Notes under the pieces: model-generated
The model's database searches: none
What the model saw: the letters and a program-made list of their open reading frames with translations, nothing else
What the model was told of the DNA's origin: nothing
Shown here: piece by piece, positions 1 to 6,927 of the stretch
Layout: every line of letters starts with the position of its first letter
Numbering within the stretch: position 1 is the first letter of the stretch
Program-made: the position numbers and the translations under genes
Assembly: GCA_002477955.1 (NCBI GenBank)
Contig: DLLE01000018.1
Coordinates: 1-19,647, forward strand
Reading direction: 5' to 3'
DNA length: 19,647 nucleotides
DNA from: Treponema sp. UBA7570
GTDB taxonomy: Bacteria; Spirochaetota; Spirochaetia; Treponematales; Treponemataceae

Positions 1-1076
1 GCAACCGGGTGAATCGCAAAGTTCACTTCCGCGCCGTTCGCCTCGAGCTTGTCGCAAAGCTCCTTGACCGCATGCTGCGCCTGAGCAACCGCCATTCCGT
101 AGCCCGGAACAATCACAACATTTTTCGCAGCCTCAAGAATCAGATAAGCGTCATCGACAGAAATCGCCTTCGGCTCTTTTGCAGGACCAGCCGCGCCTTT
201 TTTCTTCGAGCCGCCGAAACTCTTGAACAAGAGGCTTCCAAAGGTTCGGTTCATCGCCTTGCACATAATCAATGTCAAAATCAATCCCGAAGCCCCGACA
301 AGACAGCCAGAAACAACAAGAACCGTATTGTTGATTGCAAATCCGGCAAAAGCCGCCGCAAGACCAGAAAGCGCGTTCAAGAACGAGATGATTACAGGCA
401 TATCGCCGCCGCCGATTGGAATCACCATCGTAAATCCGAGAATTATGAACGCGGCAGTCGAGACAACGATTCCGGCAAATTCAATGTTCTGAAAACCAAA
501 AACATTCTCTTTAGAAAAGAACGAATACGCGGCAATTCCGGCAAGACCGACTGCGCACAAGACAGCGTTCACAGCGTTTTTTGCAGGAATTTTCCAGCCC
601 TTAAAAGTCATCTTTCCGCTGAGTTTTCCCCAAGCGACAAGCGAGCCTGTAAAAGCGACCGATCCAATCGCGATTGTAAGCCCGAGCGAAACCGCCGTAA
701 AAGAATCGCCCTTGTCAGAGCAAAGATACTGCGTAAGCGCGACCAAAAGCGAAGACAAGCCTCCGAATCCGTTGAAAAGCGCTACAAGCTCCGGCATTCC
801 AGTCATCTGGACTTTCTTTGACCAGATTGCGCCGATTACAGTTCCAACAAGAATCGCCGCCGCAATCCAGACATATCCGTTTGAAAGCCAGTTATCAGAA
901 TTCCAAGAGCCTAAAACCTCGTTCTCGCACAAGACCGTAACAACCGCAATCAACATTCCGACGGAAGAAAGAAGATTTCCTTTCCGCGCAGTCGGAGTCT
1001 TTCCCATAAGCTTGATTCCGCGGATAAAAAACACGCACGAAACCATATACAAAATTTTAATCAAAATATCGCTCAT
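1..1076 (-). CDS. pntB: NAD(P) transhydrogenase beta subunit PntB (partial, C-terminus outside window)
   Basis: The minus-strand frame from the ATG at 1074-1076 stays open for 358 codons to the window edge. The product matches the beta chain of the proton-translocating transhydrogenase, which moves hydride between NAD(H) and NADP(H) in exchange for proton flow across the inner membrane. The first two thirds are a run of hydrophobic helices (the membrane domain dII). A basic, Gly/Lys-rich hinge follows, and then the start of the NADP-binding domain dIII, with the diagnostic VPGYGMAVAQAQ at about residues 325-336 and ending in FAIHPV at the edge. Family members are usually about 460 residues, so roughly the last 100 are missing. 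The start is supported by GGAG six bases upstream. The stop of pntAB lies 11 bases before it, so the two are co-transcribed. Base composition is richer in G+C than in most of the window. Confidence 0.95.
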   Translation of the reverse strand, partial: MSDILIKILYMVSCVFFIRGIKLMGKTPTARKGNLLSSVGMLIAVVTVLCENEVLGSWNSDNWLSNGYVWIAAAILVGTVIGAIWSKKVQMTGMPELVALFNGFGGLSSLLVALTQYLCSDKGDSFTAVSLGLTIAIGSVAFTGSLVAWGKLSGKMTFKGWKIPAKNAVNAVLCAVGLAGIAAYSFFSKENVFGFQNIEFAGIVVSTAAFIILGFTMVIPIGGGDMPVIISFLNALSGLAAAFAGFAINNTVLVVSGCLVGASGLILTLIMCKAMNRTFGSLLFKSFGGSKKKGAAGPAKEPKAISVDDAYLILEAAKNVVIVPGYGMAVAQAQHAVKELCDKLEANGAEVNFAIHPV

Positions 1077-1087
1077 AAAAATCTCCG

Positions 1088-1384
1088 TTATTTTTTCGTG
1101 TCGTCTTTCTTTTTGAACATTCCAAGCATACGGTCAGTAACCATATAGCCGCCGATAACATTTATTGTCGCAAAGACAATCGCAAGAAAACCAAGAACTG
1201 CGCCAAGCTTTCCTCCAACTTTAACAGCAACCGCCGTAATGCTCACCGCGCCTACAACCGTAATTCCTGAAATCGCGTTCGTTCCAGACATCAGCGGAGT
1301 GTGCAGCTGGCTCGGAACTTTTGCAATCAGCTCAAGCCCCAGAAAAGCCGCAATCACAAAAACAAAAATAAGCATAATATCCAT
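1088..1384 (-). CDS. pntAB: NAD(P) transhydrogenase alpha subunit, membrane part (PntAB)
   Basis: This 98-residue, highly hydrophobic protein corresponds to the C-terminal membrane segment of PntA, encoded separately here as in other split transhydrogenases such as that of Rhodospirillum rubrum. About three membrane helices are visible, with the conserved HTPLMSGTNAISG stretch near residues 28-40 and a second conserved segment NVIGGYMVTDRML before a lysine-rich tail. It joins PntB in the membrane to form the proton channel. The ATG at 1384 has GGAG six bases upstream; a second ATG three codons in is less well placed. It lies between pntAA and pntB in the usual order. The gap to pntAA is unusually long (145 bases) for an operon of this kind and holds two hairpins. 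Confidence 0.93.
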   Translation of the reverse strand: MDIMLIFVFVIAAFLGLELIAKVPSQLHTPLMSGTNAISGITVVGAVSITAVAVKVGGKLGAVLGFLAIVFATINVIGGYMVTDRMLGMFKKKDDTKK

Positions 1385-1414
1385 AATTTTCTCCAGTTAA
1401 AAATATTAAAAGTC

Positions 1415-1434
1415 AGGGGAAAAGCCTTTCCCCT
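1415..1434 (-). repeat. Inverted repeat (hairpin) in pntAA-pntAB gap
   Basis: A perfect 8-bp stem is formed by AGGGGAAA (1415-1422) and TTTCCCCT (1427-1434) around a 4-base loop. On the minus strand, which is the transcript strand of the pnt operon, it is followed by a T-rich tail, so it could act as a weak terminator, a processing site or a stability element between pntAA and pntAB. The loop sequence is complementary to bases one nucleotide outside the stem (AGCCT 1423-1427, AGGCT 1435-1439), giving a possible competing fold. Function is inferred. Confidence 0.6.
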
Positions 1435-1469
1435 AGGCTCAACTAAAGTTTCGCCATACCCCATTCTCC

Positions 1470-1486
1470 TAAGGGCTGCGCCCTTA
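1470..1486 (-). repeat. Second inverted repeat in pntAA-pntAB gap
   Basis: TAAGGGC (1470-1476) and GCCCTTA (1480-1486) form a perfect 7-bp stem with a 3-base loop. It lies about 35 bases from the hairpin at 1415-1434, on the pntAA side. Together the two palindromes occupy much of the 145-base gap, which has no open frame of note. The pair looks like a dispersed palindromic intergenic element, but no second copy is present in this window to prove that. Confidence 0.55.
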
Positions 1487-1529
1487 AAAACCCGCCGGCT
1501 TTAATCAAAAGTGAAAAACCGCAAAAATC

Positions 1530-2654
1530 CTAATCTTTGAATCTCTCGTGGATAATTTTTCCGCCCTGAGTCAAAAGGCAGCCTTTCATAATCTCGTCGT
1601 CAAGATTCACTTTAAGCTCTTTCGCTTCCTTGTCATAAAAATGCGTAAGAAACGCAGTAATGTTTCCAGAGAACATTTTTGACGCGTCGTAAGGAACCTG
1701 CCGCTCAAGCATATCGCCTGATATAATCGTAACGCCGTTTTCTGTGACGACATTCTCAAAAAGCTTTGAGCCTTCAACGTTTCCGCCGGTTGAGCACGCC
1801 ATGTCAACAACAATCGAGCCCGGCATCATCCGGTCAAGAACATTCTTTTCGATAAGGCGCGGAGCTTTTCTTCCAAAAACTTTCGCCGTCGTGATTACGA
1901 TATTCGCTTTCTCGCAGACTTTCGCCTGAGCCTCTTTCTGCTTTGCAATCTGCTCGGGCGTAAGCTCTTTCGCGTAGCCTTGCGAAGTCTGCCCCATCTC
2001 GCCCAGGTCGATTTTCAAAAACGAAGCTCCAAGAGACTTTACCTGCTCCTCAACGACAGGACGCGTGTCAAAAGCGTCAACACGCGCGCCAAGACGTTTT
2101 GCGGTCGCTATCGCCTGCAAGCCTGCAACACCGACACCAATAACAAAAACGCGCGCCGGATTTATTGTTCCGGCAGGAGTCACCATCATCGGCAACGCCT
2201 TTGGAAGATGCGAAGCCGCGTTCAAAACCGCGACATATCCTGCAAGCGAAGTCTGTGAAGACTGAACGTCCATTTTCTGCGCAAGGGTAGTGCGCGGAAT
2301 CATCTCAAGCGAGACCGCCTGAATTCCGTTCTCCGCAAATCCGTTCAGCAAGTCTTTCTGATTGAAAGGGTCAAGATAGCTCAGATGAAGCGTGCCGCTT
2401 TTTATTCCGTTTATGCTTTCAGGCTTCATAATCCGCACGATTATTTCGCTGTCGCCGTACGCGCTTTCCTCGCTCTCCACAACAAAAGCTCCGGCAGCCT
2501 TGTAAGCCTCGTCGCTAAAACCGCTTTTCAAGCCCGCTCCAGACACAACCTTGATTTCAAATCCCATCGAAACAAGTTTTTTTACATCGTCGGGAATAAG
2601 AGAAACGCGTGTTTCTCTTTCGTCTTTTTCCCGGCAGACAAGAACTTTTTTCAT
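1530..2654 (-). CDS. pntAA: NAD(P) transhydrogenase alpha subunit, NAD-binding part (PntAA)
   Basis: The 374-residue soluble domain dI binds NAD(H) and belongs to the alanine dehydrogenase/PNT family. Visible landmarks are RETRVSL near residue 13, the substrate-side LEMIPRTT and SSQTSLAGY (about 116-140), the Rossmann GVGVAG (173-178), the NAD-selecting acidic residue and DTRP (195-199), EEQVKSLGA (202-210), the mobile loop near 225-235 and MLERQVPYD. The length is normal for the split form. I chose the ATG at 2654 because homology begins with MKKVLVCREK there. It is preceded by AAAGGAG about 12 bases upstream, a slightly long spacing. The frame is open a further 19 codons upstream to 2711, but those residues do not look like the family. 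First gene of the operon with pntAB and pntB. Confidence 0.94.
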   Translation of the reverse strand: MKKVLVCREKDERETRVSLIPDDVKKLVSMGFEIKVVSGAGLKSGFSDEAYKAAGAFVVESEESAYGDSEIIVRIMKPESINGIKSGTLHLSYLDPFNQKDLLNGFAENGIQAVSLEMIPRTTLAQKMDVQSSQTSLAGYVAVLNAASHLPKALPMMVTPAGTINPARVFVIGVGVAGLQAIATAKRLGARVDAFDTRPVVEEQVKSLGASFLKIDLGEMGQTSQGYAKELTPEQIAKQKEAQAKVCEKANIVITTAKVFGRKAPRLIEKNVLDRMMPGSIVVDMACSTGGNVEGSKLFENVVTENGVTIISGDMLERQVPYDASKMFSGNITAFLTHFYDKEAKELKVNLDDEIMKGCLLTQGGKIIHERFKD

Positions 2655-2743
2655 AAAACTATGCACTCCTTTTTTTATTGGAATTTTTGCACAGCAAAAG
2701 CAAACTGCCAAAATGTGCTATTTTCTTTGAATAAACCATTTTA

Positions 2744-2772
2744 ATTTTAAGGCTGAATTTAAAAACACGCAA
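2744..2772 (-). promoter_or_regulatory. Possible promoter of the pnt operon
   Basis: On the minus strand TTGCGT (2772-2767) and TAAAAT (2749-2744) are separated by 17 bases. The -10 matches the sigma-70 consensus at five of six positions and the -35 at only three. It would give a leader of about 80 bases before pntAA, containing a possible GCACA/TGTGC stem. This is a pattern match only. Confidence 0.3.
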
Positions 2773-2798
2773 ATTTGAAGAGATAAAATTCGTGAACC

Positions 2799-2889
2799 TA
2801 GCCCGGATCGGAACGGCGCGGAGCGTTCAAAAGGCGGAAAAATTTTCCGGCTTTTGAATGGAGCGCAAGCGGAACCGTGCAGAGCCGGT
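2799..2889 (+). repeat. Structured intergenic repeat, copy 1
   Basis: Outer arms CCGG (2803-2806) and CCGG (2885-2888) pair. Six unpaired bases on each side follow, then ACGG (2813-2816) pairs with CCGT (2875-2878), and CGC (2817-2819) with GCG (2869-2871). The centre is a near-perfect 33-base palindrome at 2826-2858 (16-bp arms with one mismatch). A second copy at 15981-16046 keeps the outer arms, the spacing and most of the sequence, but has a different, shorter centre. It lies in the 312-base gap between pntAA (minus) and a methyltransferase (plus), where I see no gene. Its function is unknown. Confidence 0.7.
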
Positions 2890-2953
2890 TAGAGCGAAAA
2901 ATGTGCTCCAAAAATTTAAGAAAATAAAACTTTCGTAATTTGAGATTTGACTT

Positions 2954-2959
2954 TATAAT
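2954..2959 (+). promoter_or_regulatory. Perfect -10 box directly before the methyltransferase start
   Basis: TATAAT lies only 7 bases before the ATG at 2967, so a transcript started from it would begin at or next to the start codon. No good -35 box is seen at 16-18 bases spacing (TTTCGT at 2931-2936 is poor), and there is no Shine-Dalgarno sequence. In an AT-rich gap a chance match is possible. Confidence 0.35.
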
Positions 2960-2966
2960 TTTTATT

Positions 2967-3695
2967 ATGGAAATAAATCAGAACATAGCAGAATACTATG
3001 ATGAGTTATATCCTGTTACTGAAGAACAAAAAGTGTTTTATCAAAAAAAAATGATTCTGTTCAAAAAACCGGTTAAATTTTTGCAGATAGGCTGTGGTTC
3101 GGGGACTTTTGAACACAATCTTGCACGGGAAGGTTCGGACGTTACGGGAATTGAAACTTCTCAGGAACTTTTGGAAAGTGCAAACCGGAAAAGGCGGACT
3201 CAGTTAATGGCTGTCCGTTATTTTCAAATGTCGTCGCTAGAAATGACCCGTTTTTTAGGCAAAAATTTTTACAATATTATTTCGATTTTAAATGGCAGAA
3301 TTGTTTTTACGCACGACAAAACTTTAATGAGAAAGTTTTTTTTTGATTGCCGGCAATTGGTTTCCGAAAATGGTCTTTTGATTCTTGAACTGCCAAATTT
3401 TGAAAATTATTCTGAACTTGAAAAAATTGAATTTCCAGTTCGGGAAAGCATTCGTTCGAATTTAAAGTCTGTAATTGAAAAACGCGGCGAAAATTTTTAT
3501 CTTGAACAGGTTTTGACGAACAGCAATGACAAAAAACTAGTTGTAACGCAGAATGCGCCGGTTTACCTTTTAACAACTTCCGAAATTGAAAGTTTTGCGC
3601 TCGAAGCTGGCTTTTCTAAGGTTGAATTATACAGCGATTTTGCTGAAAATCCGTTTACAGAAAAAAGCCAGAGAGTTGTTGCTGTTGTAAGCTAG
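2967..3695 (+). CDS. Class I SAM-dependent methyltransferase
   Basis: The 242-residue product has the Rossmann-fold methyltransferase signature. Motif I LQIGCGSGTF is at residues 39-48, an acidic residue at the end of strand 2 (E63 in VTGIETS) would hold the ribose hydroxyls, and the later strand LLILELPNF is at 137-145. The N-terminal AEYYDELYP and the C-terminal GFSKVELYSDF resemble small-molecule or protein methyltransferases of the Methyltransf_11/25 type; the substrate cannot be told. The frame is also open from a TTG at 2940, but the ATG at 2967 starts just before the conserved region and is preferred. No Shine-Dalgarno is visible. The gene stands alone, and its stop overlaps the stop of the convergent ricT gene by four bases (CTAG read on both strands). 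It is more AT-rich than the pnt genes to its left. Confidence 0.85.
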   Translation: MEINQNIAEYYDELYPVTEEQKVFYQKKMILFKKPVKFLQIGCGSGTFEHNLAREGSDVTGIETSQELLESANRKRRTQLMAVRYFQMSSLEMTRFLGKNFYNIISILNGRIVFTHDKTLMRKFFFDCRQLVSENGLLILELPNFENYSELEKIEFPVRESIRSNLKSVIEKRGENFYLEQVLTNSNDKKLVVTQNAPVYLLTTSEIESFALEAGFSKVELYSDFAENPFTEKSQRVVAVVS

Positions 3696-4627
3696 TTGAT
3701 TTTCCAGCGGTTTGAATTTTCTTTTTCAAACCGTTTTGCTGGAATTTCGAGAATGCGGCCGTCTTCGCCGAGCATTTTTATCATTTTTGTGAGCGGATTT
3801 ACATCTGTGATTTTGAATTGGGTTCCGTCGTAAAAAATATGAACACCTTCGTTTGGCAAGGTTTTTCTTGCTTCCGAATACCAGTTGAATTCATAGCTTA
3901 AGCAGCACAAAAGTCTTCCGCACTGTCCGCTGATTTTCATGGAATTTAGAGAAAGCCCCTGTTCTTTTGCCATTTTGATGGAAACTGGAGCGAGTTTGTC
4001 GCTTACGCAGTGGCAGCAGCAAGGTCTTCCGCAAACTCCAAGCCCGCCGGTAATTCTGGTTTCGTCGCGTACGCCAATCTGTCTTAATTCAATGCGCATT
4101 TTAAAAATGCTTACAAGGTCTTTTACAAGTTCGCGGAAATCTACGCGGTTTTCGCTCGAAAAAAAGAAAAGAGCCTTTGATTCTTCCAAAAGAAAGTGCA
4201 CGGAAACAAGCTTCATATCGAGTTTGTGGAGAGCGACTTTTTCTCTGAACGTTTTGAATGCAGATTCTTCTTTTTCCGCAAGTTCTTCGTATTTTTTTAA
4301 ATCTGCGTCTGCTGCTTTTCGTTCTACGGTTACAATGTCTGACGGTTTTATGCCGATTGGATGGTTTGCTTTTCCTAAAACTGTTGCGAGGTCTTTTCCG
4401 TAGCGTGTTGGAATTATGATGGCATCGCCTTTTTTTAGTTCTGGGAATTTTTTAGGAACAGAACAGTAAACGCCTTCGCTTGAATATTCCAATTTTGCAA
4501 GATAAAGCGGTTTTGGATAAATAAAATTTTCATTTGTTCCGCTGGTATTTTTGCGGATGTCCGAATCTTCCAATGCTGAAATATTTTCGTTTTCGTCATC
4601 TATATCGTTTTCAAAAATGTCACTCAT
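3692..4627 (-). CDS. ricT: PSP1-domain Fe-S regulatory protein RicT (YaaT)
   Basis: 311 residues ending in the PSP1 domain. The family hallmark is GGLGVCGRPCCCHC (194-207) followed by VSIKMAKEQGLSLN and GQCGRLLCCLSYE (235-246); Cys 199, 203, 204, 205, 207, 236, 241 and 242 are candidates for cluster ligands. In Bacillus RicT joins RicA and RicF in a complex carrying [4Fe-4S] clusters, affecting RNA processing and phosphorelay control. Whether those partners exist here cannot be seen. The first 35 residues are an acidic, probably disordered extension. The start has a strong GGAGG six bases upstream. It is the last gene of the M23-bactofilin-yaaR-ricT operon, 17 bases after yaaR. yaaR and yaaT are also close neighbours in Bacillus, which supports both assignments. 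Confidence 0.93.
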   Translation of the reverse strand: MSDIFENDIDDENENISALEDSDIRKNTSGTNENFIYPKPLYLAKLEYSSEGVYCSVPKKFPELKKGDAIIIPTRYGKDLATVLGKANHPIGIKPSDIVTVERKAADADLKKYEELAEKEESAFKTFREKVALHKLDMKLVSVHFLLEESKALFFFSSENRVDFRELVKDLVSIFKMRIELRQIGVRDETRITGGLGVCGRPCCCHCVSDKLAPVSIKMAKEQGLSLNSMKISGQCGRLLCCLSYEFNWYSEARKTLPNEGVHIFYDGTQFKITDVNPLTKMIKMLGEDGRILEIPAKRFEKENSNRWKIN

Positions 4628-4644
4628 TTTTTTCCTCCAGAATT

Positions 4645-5199
4645 TTAATCGGCAAGTAAATCTACGATCAGTCCGTTTAATTCTTCAATTTTTGCAAGTA
4701 TATTCAGGTTTTTGCTGTGGTTGTAAATTATGTCGTTCGTAAGAGTTTCAAGTTTTTCGTTTATAACCTGAATTTGCACAAAATATGCCGGCTTTCCTGT
4801 TTTTGTGTCAATCAGCGGAAAACCTCGTTTTTTCCGTTTATAAATCAGAACTTCATAATTGTTTCTGGTTACATATTTCATAAAGTTGCTGAGTTTTTTC
4901 CGGTAATTTTCGATTTGCTCCAAACTTTGGTCTGAAGCGAGTTTGTCGCCGGCAAAGTCCAGTTCGTCTTTTAAAAAGACAACTGCCTCTTCAATTTCCA
5001 TTCCCGCAAGTTCTATTGGAAGTCCTTCGCTTGCAAGATTGAATTCTTCTTGTTTTTTTTGAAGGGAATTTGCAAAAAGACTTTTTTTTGTCGTTGCTGT
5101 TTTTGAATTTTTACTGGCTTCTCTGGCTTTTTGTCTTGCGGCTTCCTGTGTTGCGGCAAAATAAAGGGACTGATTTTTTATTGCGTCGATTCCAGCCAT
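4645..5199 (-). CDS. yaaR: YaaR family protein (DUF327)
   Basis: The 184-residue protein matches the YaaR/DUF327 family, small helical proteins of unknown biochemical role found next to yaaT in Firmicutes and spirochaetes. Typical features are the charged Lys/Ala-rich N-terminus (about 1-60), the central ELAGMEIEEAVVFLKDELD and a run of helices, then YKRKKRGFPLIDTKTG (about 124-139) and a C-terminal ILAKIEELNGLIVDLLA helix. There is no signal peptide or membrane segment. The ATG at 5199 directly follows the bactofilin stop codon with no gap, so translation is probably coupled. An AAGG about 10 bases upstream is the only weak ribosome-binding candidate. Function is unassigned. Confidence 0.88.
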   Translation of the reverse strand: MAGIDAIKNQSLYFAATQEAARQKAREASKNSKTATTKKSLFANSLQKKQEEFNLASEGLPIELAGMEIEEAVVFLKDELDFAGDKLASDQSLEQIENYRKKLSNFMKYVTRNNYEVLIYKRKKRGFPLIDTKTGKPAYFVQIQVINEKLETLTNDIIYNHSKNLNILAKIEELNGLIVDLLAD

Positions 5200-5607
5200 C
5201 TAAATAACCTTGCTTCGAATTGCCTGCTGATCCAGATATTGTCTGCTAGAAGCTTTGAATTCATCTTCGTTGCTGAGAGAAATGCAATGTCCGTTAAAGA
5301 TAACATCATCTTCAATTTGAAGGCTTTTTGTCATAATGTCGCCTATGACCACGGAATTTGAAAGCAGTTTGATTCCTTTTGGAGCGGTTATGTCGCCAAG
5401 AACAATTCCGCCAACAACAATTGATGAAGCTGTTATATTACCTTGAATTTTTGCACGTTCGCCAATTATTATGTTGCCTGGACTTTCGATTTTTCCTTTT
5501 ATATCTCCATCAACTCGAATAAATCCATTTATTTTTATATCTCCTGAAACAAATGAACCAGGACCAATGAGCGTGTTGATTGAAATATCGTCGGAGGTGA
5601 ATGCCAT
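5200..5607 (-). CDS. Bactofilin (polymer-forming cytoskeletal protein)
   Basis: 135 residues with the repetitive beta-helix pattern of bactofilins (DUF583): a short N-terminal tail, then hydrophobic residues alternating with Gly and Asp in turns such as SFVSGDIKINGFIRVDGDIKG, NIIIGERAKIQGNI and SIVVGGIVLGDI over residues 15-105. A polar C-terminal tail of about 25 residues follows. Bactofilins self-assemble into membrane-associated filaments without nucleotide and position cell-wall enzymes. The gene begins one base after the stop of the M23 peptidase gene. This bactofilin/M23 pairing is known from helical and curved bacteria, where it helps set cell shape; a role in wall remodelling of a helical spirochaete is therefore a reasonable inference. 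No separate Shine-Dalgarno is visible, consistent with coupling. Confidence 0.93.
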   Translation of the reverse strand: MAFTSDDISINTLIGPGSFVSGDIKINGFIRVDGDIKGKIESPGNIIIGERAKIQGNITASSIVVGGIVLGDITAPKGIKLLSNSVVIGDIMTKSLQIEDDVIFNGHCISLSNEDEFKASSRQYLDQQAIRSKVI

Positions 5608-5608
5608 T

Positions 5609-6631
5609 TTATTTTGAAAGTTTTACGTTTACGTATTTTGCAGGATCTACTACGTCCGAACCAATGTGGATTTCGTAGTGAAGATGAGGACCTGTCGTAA
5701 TTCCAGTGTTACCGATTGTGCCGATAATCTGTCTTTGTGAAACAAAGTCTCCTTTTTTTACGCGTGCTGTCTGCATATGGCAGTAACGTGTGTAAATTCC
5801 GTGTTTGTGCTTGATGATTACAAAGTTTCCAAAACTGAAATCATAACCTACAGAAACGACTTGTCCGTTTGCGGTAGCTACGATTGGGTCGCCGTTTCGC
5901 CATGTAGAAAGGTCAAGTCCTTTGTGGATATACCATTGGCCTGTAATCGGGTGCATATTCTGTCCAAAAGGCATGGAAACATGTCCGATTCCTCCGCGGA
6001 TTGGCCAGATGTTTGGAATATCTGTAAAAAGTGTGCCCTGGCTTTCGAGCATTTTTCCAATTTGTTCGATTGGCTGAACCGCATTTTCAAGATAAGAATT
6101 CAACTGGCGGATATCTGTTGCTTCTCTTGTTGAGCCTGTAACCTGACTTTTTGTGTCAAAAAGCGAAGAAAGGTCGGAGTCGTTCATTGAAGCTTTTGAA
6201 ACTGAGCTTGAACTGTCAATTCCAAGGAGCGAAAGAGACTGCGAAAGTGATGATTGAAAACGCTTTGCTGTCTGTAAGAGATTGTTGTTTTCATCCCGAA
6301 GCTCGTCAAGACTTGCAAGTGTCTGACGGTTTTCGTTCATTAAACGGCTGATTTCTGCGCTCGAACCGGCAGCCTGTCTGTTAAAATAAACAAAGGAAGA
6401 AATAATTCCTACTATAAGCACGATTCCAAAGCAGAGTGCAAAAACATTCGTCTGGAAATTTACGACTTTGCTTTGAGAATGTGGAACAATCATAATTGTA
6501 AGTCTGCTGTCGCAAATTTTGAAAAATTTAACAAAAAAGCGCCCAATCTTCGAAAAACCTGCTTTTAAAACAGACATAAAAGAAGAAGCGATGTTTTTTT
6601 CTAATTTTTTATAATGCCGAGTTTTAGCCAT
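5609..6631 (-). CDS. Membrane-anchored M23 family metallopeptidase (LytM-type)
   Basis: 340 residues: a basic cytoplasmic N-terminus (1-60), one membrane helix (about 62-83), a probable coiled coil (93-135), a Ser-rich linker and a C-terminal M23 domain (about 208-335). The zinc-site residues are present: H236 and D240 in HKGLD, H318 in HLHYE, plus H285 in YCHM as the usual catalytic His. All key positions are intact, so an active peptidoglycan endopeptidase in the periplasm is expected. The start at 6631 has GGAG with six bases spacing. It is the first gene of the operon with bactofilin, yaaR and ricT, and a good promoter lies about 80 bases upstream. The topology resembles shape-determining peptidases that work with bactofilin. 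Confidence 0.93.
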   Translation of the reverse strand: MAKTRHYKKLEKNIASSFMSVLKAGFSKIGRFFVKFFKICDSRLTIMIVPHSQSKVVNFQTNVFALCFGIVLIVGIISSFVYFNRQAAGSSAEISRLMNENRQTLASLDELRDENNNLLQTAKRFQSSLSQSLSLLGIDSSSSVSKASMNDSDLSSLFDTKSQVTGSTREATDIRQLNSYLENAVQPIEQIGKMLESQGTLFTDIPNIWPIRGGIGHVSMPFGQNMHPITGQWYIHKGLDLSTWRNGDPIVATANGQVVSVGYDFSFGNFVIIKHKHGIYTRYCHMQTARVKKGDFVSQRQIIGTIGNTGITTGPHLHYEIHIGSDVVDPAKYVNVKLSK

Positions 6632-6712
6632 TTTTTCTCCGGTGATTGCAGTTCACCATAAATTACTGAAATATTTAGGAACAATAGTCTCCAAATATGC
6701 CATTAACATTTT

Positions 6713-6741
6713 ATCATAACAAAGCACTATGAATATGTCAA
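6713..6741 (-). promoter_or_regulatory. Sigma-70-type promoter of the M23-bactofilin-yaaR-ricT operon
   Basis: On the minus strand TTGACA (6741-6736, perfect) and TATGAT (6718-6713, five of six) are separated by exactly 17 bases. Transcription would start near 6706, giving a leader of about 75 bases before the ATG at 6631. It is the strongest promoter match in the window. Confidence 0.65.
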
Positions 6742-6816
6742 TTTTAGCGCTGTTGTTGTGAAATAACGTCTTTTTAGTTGCTTGTAAAATGCAATTCTTT
6801 TTCAAGCCCCTTTAAT

Positions 6817-6845
6817 TTGACAATATATAATTTCTCGTATATTCT
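6817..6845 (+). promoter_or_regulatory. Sigma-70-type promoter of tatD-dusB
   Basis: TTGACA (6817-6822, perfect) and TATTCT (6840-6845, four of six) are 17 bases apart. Transcription would start near 6852, about 75 bases before the tatD ATG. It faces away from the divergent promoter at 6713-6741 in the same 296-base gap, with about 75 bases between the two -35 boxes. Confidence 0.55.
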
Positions 6846-6927
6846 ATCGGTATAAATTAGTTTACAGATTACTTGTTTTTTTTGCGGGTGCTCTGTCATA
6901 TCATTTTCTATTTCGGAAGAAAAAGCC

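Noticed and set aside
9..821. Long plus-strand open frame over the left end
   Set aside because: It is antisense to pntB. Its product is a basic, Arg/Ser/Asn-rich sequence with no family resemblance, while the minus-strand frame is a clear PntB.
2940..2966. Extended start of the methyltransferase at TTG 2940
   Set aside because: The nine added residues are hydrophobic and unlike the family, and there is no ribosome-binding site before the TTG.
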